DNA from: Ignelater luminosus
Taxonomy: Eukaryota; Arthropoda; Insecta; Coleoptera; Elateridae
Assembly (NCBI GenBank): GCA_011009095.1
Contig: VTPC01090027.1
Coordinates: 413,480 to 477,479 of the forward strand
Length of the DNA: 64,000 bases
Direction of reading: 5' to 3'
The notes under the pieces were generated by a model, which searched no databases, was not told the DNA's origin, and saw only the letters and a list, made by a program, of their open reading frames with translations. Positions 60,446 to 64,000 of the stretch are shown here, piece by piece. Each line of letters opens with the position of its first letter. Position 1 is the stretch's first letter. Made by a program: the position numbers and the translations under genes.

Positions 60446-60804
60446 CTTGCCGCACCGAACAGAATCGAGTACAATTCTCGTGATATTCCTAAGAAAAGGG
60501 AGAATTCGCCTAAGTTGGTGAGTTGTCTACAAGACAAGTAGTGTGAACGGAGTGCTGTGATTTCCTTGTCCGACTAATAGAAACTTACTCTCTAAATCAC
60601 GAGCTGATAACGCGTCTTTATAACTCTATCATCCTGCACTAACCTTATAGACATGTCCAACTATTCGTGCATAACTTTCCAAACTGTACATGTGGAGATA
60701 CCCATTACTTTAGCTATTTGAGAAACCATTCGTCTGTTTGGTAAAATTAAAATCTCAAGTTTCTTGAATATTTCTCCGAAAGTTGCTCCCACGGTCCGCC
60801 CGAA
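60446..60804. other. Short spacer, nothing recognised
   Basis: About 360 bp between the mariner-superfamily element and the compound repeat; no frame, repeat or signal could be supported. Confidence 0.3.
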
Positions 60805-61640
60805 GTGAGATTGAAGCCTGCGTGGGTTGAGTTTTTTAGCCGAGCCGGGCCTGAGTTTAAAGATTTATCAGTGTTTTCGGGTCTACTTCCGGTAAATCGG
60901 TACGCTCGGGCTTCTCGGACTGTTTTAGCCCGTCGGACTCTACGAGAAACTTCGGCTCGTCGGGCTGTTCTGGCTACTCGGGTCCTTCAGGACTTTCGGA
61001 CCTTTCGAGCTTATTGGGTCGGTCGGGCTTCTCAGGCCCTTAATTTTGTATTGATCCAAAGCGGACGATCTTGGTACGGCACCAGACCATGATCTTTTTC
61101 GTATTGACTCAGACGGAGGATTTCCATTTTGACTCAGACATGTTTTTATTTTCATACCCGCTCTGACAAACATCATTTTCATACTGAACCGAAGCGAAAA
61201 ATCTTCGAACTAAAATTTTTTCGTACTGACCTAGACAAGCATTATTTTTATACTGAACCAAAAAGAAAACTTTTCGTAGTGCACTGTAAACAGGACGGGT
61301 TTCATGATCGGGTCTTTTCGTGGCCAGGCCCATAGCTTGGGGTTTAAGTCAGGCTGAGCTTCGGTTTATAAATCTATCGAGGTTTTCGGGCCTACGTCGG
61401 ATCAATCGGATAGTTCGTTCCTGTCGGGCCATTCAAGCTTTATCAGCAGGCCGTTCGGAGCCTGCGGGGGTTCTCGGGCTGTTTGGGCCTGACTGGCTGT
61501 TCGGCCTTGTCGGGCCGTTAGAGCTTTTCAGGCCTATTGAAAAGTTTTTTTTTGGGCCCCGTCAAGTTTATTCCCAGTTGGGCCGGACATGGGAATTTTG
61601 GTCCGTGCAGGGTCATCTTCAAAAAACTCTCTATCCCACT
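60805..61640. repeat. Compound GC-rich repeat with a ~509-bp duplication
   Basis: Two GC-rich blocks (about 60815-61045 and about 61320-61620) are built from degenerate TCGGGC, TTCTCGGGC and CGGGCC words. Both contain TTTATAAATCTATC/TTTAAAGATTTATCA followed by GTTTTCGGG. The shared word lies at 60873 and 61382, 509 bp apart. Between them an AT-richer stretch repeats TTTCGTATTGACTCAGAC-like and CATACTGAACC-like words (61171 and 61240, 69 bp apart). The long frames here on both strands follow from the repeat structure, not from a gene. Confidence 0.7.
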
Positions 61641-64000
61641 TAAATTGCTTGCTCCAAGATCATGGATCATAAAACTGCAGCCATGCGCTCATGAATCTTC
61701 TTCGGCTTATTTCCTCCTTTTGTGAGAAATTTTACTTATTACCGAACAGTGCTCTAAATCGAGCAGTTTCTTACTAGAATCGCATGAAAATTTTTTTGTC
61801 ATACTGGCCCTTTGAATGTTAGAATTGAACTAAGCTGAAACTGTACATGAATTCCGACATCACAACACGCACAGAGTTGCCTGAAAACGCTTTTTACTTT
61901 CTTTTATGGTGCAGTAAGTAGATTATTGAACGCTCTATACTTTTGTACGTCTATAAATAATCAGGCAGTGACAACCCGTTCAGTTTCTTGAGGGAACGAG
62001 ACTCTATAAGGCAATAAAACATTTTCATATAAAATATTTGAATTTTTTGGAATCGGCATGTATCTGGAATTTTCAGCTATTGCAGATATCAGATGCCCAA
62101 TATCTTTTTGAAACTCTACTGATGATATCAATTAACCTTTATACTTAAATTTGTTTCTCAATGGCTTTTATCGAAGCTTCTTGATAATTGTGAAAATGTT
62201 TGCCAAAGTGATTTTGTTTGAATACCAACCAAATGTGACATGTGGGCTGTGTGTACAACAACAACGCAAAGGACAATCCTTACAGCTTTGATTGCCTTGT
62301 ATGCAGATTTAAACTGATCAAGTCAAATAAAATTAAAATGACTGTGTAATGTGAAATACAAAACAGCTCATTTATTATTTGTTCTGAAGAAAATAAAAAG
62401 GATTCGCTGCATTACTTGAAACCTGACAATAATTGCAGATATTTCTAAAGCGCTCCAAACTTTATCGACATTTGGTCGAAGATAGGACAAAACGAGAATT
62501 CATACGAAAATTAATAAATAAACAAAAGTTAAGAATTTCTGTATCTAACGCCATTAATTACATAAACAGAATAAAAAAAGAAATTAATTACATTAAATGA
62601 AAATCGAAAGCGAACACAAAAGGATGAAATTCAAACAAAAATCACTAAAACATTACATGAGATGTATTTCTTGAAAAGGAAAACTAGACTTCAACGTAAA
62701 CATATAGTGTAATGAAACGCAGATTCGTCGAGAAGGTATGTGGCATGTCAAACGGAGAACTCCGCAATCATTCTGCAGAGTAATTGAATTGATTGCTTAG
62801 ACAAACGGTTTCAAAGGCAGAAAGCTATGGCCACTCGGTCCGAGGCGGCACAAAGCATTCCTTCTCAAAACGTCATTAATTAAATTCAGGGATTTGTTTT
62901 TGCCTCTGAGAGAGAGATTTGATTCCCTTTTTGTTCTTCAAATGTGTTCCCCCGGTTAATAAGGTTAAAACGTGTGAAGCTCTCAGCTTGTTTTTTCAGG
63001 TCTTTGCTGCTACGAAATCTGAGGTTCCCTTTGAAGGAAGCTAGCCTTGCTCTCTAGCAAGCTGCGATTTCAAAAACAACAACAAGGGAAATTCCGTTTT
63101 ATCTCCTATCCCTCACGCATCGACATTCCGTAATATTTTTATAGTTTGTGTTTTAAAAAAAAGAAGTTGCCAGCTGACATCACGTGTGGTTCTTACGAAA
63201 TTACCTTGCATAACGGTTGCATTTAATCACGGCGAGCTCCGGAAAGTCGAAGTAAGTCAAGTAGCCATTGTCGAGCCATCACAAAGCCGCTATTTGTCAC
63301 CAAAGCCACGACTGCTCGATGAAGAGGGATGACGGATGAGATTTCGGAGCCTGTTCAACCCTTCTTTGTGCCCGCTTGGCTTACTCAGGCCCAGATTATA
63401 ATTGTTTTGGCCGATAATCAATAGTCTGGACGCGGAAAATAAATTGTTTTAAAAAATAAAAATGATCAAAAATCATTTTTTTACATACACGTATACCAGA
63501 TATGGATCTGTGTGACATTCAACAAAATAGTACCTCCTTCATAATAAAACAATCCCAAATTATAGCCCGTAAAGTGTCTTTTTGTCATCCCACTGTCGTG
63601 CATTTACATGGTGTTGAAATTCTCACGCTCACCTTTGATTGCATATTGTAATATCGCGTGACAACTGCCAGTCAGTAAAAACACCAGTACTCATAATATC
63701 CTTTATATATATCCACCCTCTTCTTTGCAACAGTCGTTTATTTAGAAAAGATTGTCTAAATTTTGTATGTCCCGTTTACGAGTGTATATGTGAAACTAGT
63801 GAGTAATGACATTCTTTTAAAAGAAAACCATCAATTTCATTCGACATTAAATATTTAAGGACCCAGCAAAAAATTGTTATGCTATAATAAAGCCAAGTTT
63901 CGTCATGCGATGAAATTTATTCAAAGATACAGTGATAGTTCCTCCTGCTGCTTGCTGTTCTAGTCCTTTTGGTATTACACGTTTCGAGCCCCCACACAAT
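61641..64000. other. Non-coding stretch with a less AT-rich patch
   Basis: No gene, element or repeat recognised. The interval about 62800-63420 is less AT-rich than its surroundings and not obviously repetitive; it has no long frame. The remainder is AT-rich. Confidence 0.3.

Noticed and set aside
60805..61335. Opposing frames of 60-95 codons
   Set aside because: They arise from the degenerate CGGGC repeat, which lacks stops in several frames; the encoded sequence shows no domain.
1..64000. CRISPR arrays, operons, bacterial promoters or riboswitches
   Set aside because: The window is clearly animal DNA, and no regularly spaced identical short repeats with unique spacers are present.

Overview
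This is an AT-rich eukaryotic intergenic window, most likely from an insect. The evidence is the transposon set: Jockey-clade and RTE/CR1-like LINEs, Tc1/mariner relatives, piggyBac, TTF-finger hAT, a Ty3/gypsy pol fragment and a BEL/Pao-like LTR. The species cannot be named from this. I found no host protein-coding gene that I can defend. Every reading frame with recognisable homology is a broken transposon gene, and the longest frame (253 codons, 33653-34414) is the C-terminal part of a mariner transposase.

Layout. 0.2-1.7 kb: two LINE remnants on opposite strands. 3.6-7.1 kb: a degenerate Jockey-like element, + strand, with gag zinc knuckles, an endonuclease, an RT whose core is deleted, and an A-rich tail. 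10.96-11.20 kb: a hAT-type MITE with a near-perfect 8-bp target duplication. 11.6-13.3 kb: a second Jockey-like fragment, - strand. 14.7-15.9 kb: Ty3/gypsy pol. 17-18.4 kb: a BEL-like LTR plus leader, - strand. 19.3-20.7 kb: an internally deleted piggyBac. 25.5-29.8, 40.9-42.5 and 50.0-52.6 kb: three blocks of one diverged tandem-repeat family. The third block runs in the opposite direction to the other two, and the first contains an inverted segment of about 1 kb. 31.86-33.13 kb: a Tc1-like element with internal deletion. 33.18-34.47 kb: an almost complete mariner, 49 bp further on. 42.19-42.40 kb: a solo LTR inserted in the second array. 42.5-44.7 kb: a conserved non-host ORF followed by a TTF-hAT pseudogene. 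59.2-60.4 kb: a mariner-superfamily (DD41D-like) pseudogene, - strand. 60.8-61.6 kb: a compound GC-rich repeat.

The rest is mostly AT-rich non-coding DNA. A few GC-richer, non-repetitive patches (about 8.3, 9.0-9.6, 53.6-54.05 and 62.8-63.4 kb) could be regulatory or unannotated exon sequence. The genes do not form a pathway. The window records successive transposition, with the mariner the best preserved and the LINEs and gypsy fragment the most decayed. The most unusual structure is the three-block tandem-repeat family, with its inversion, its orientation switch and its nested solo LTR.
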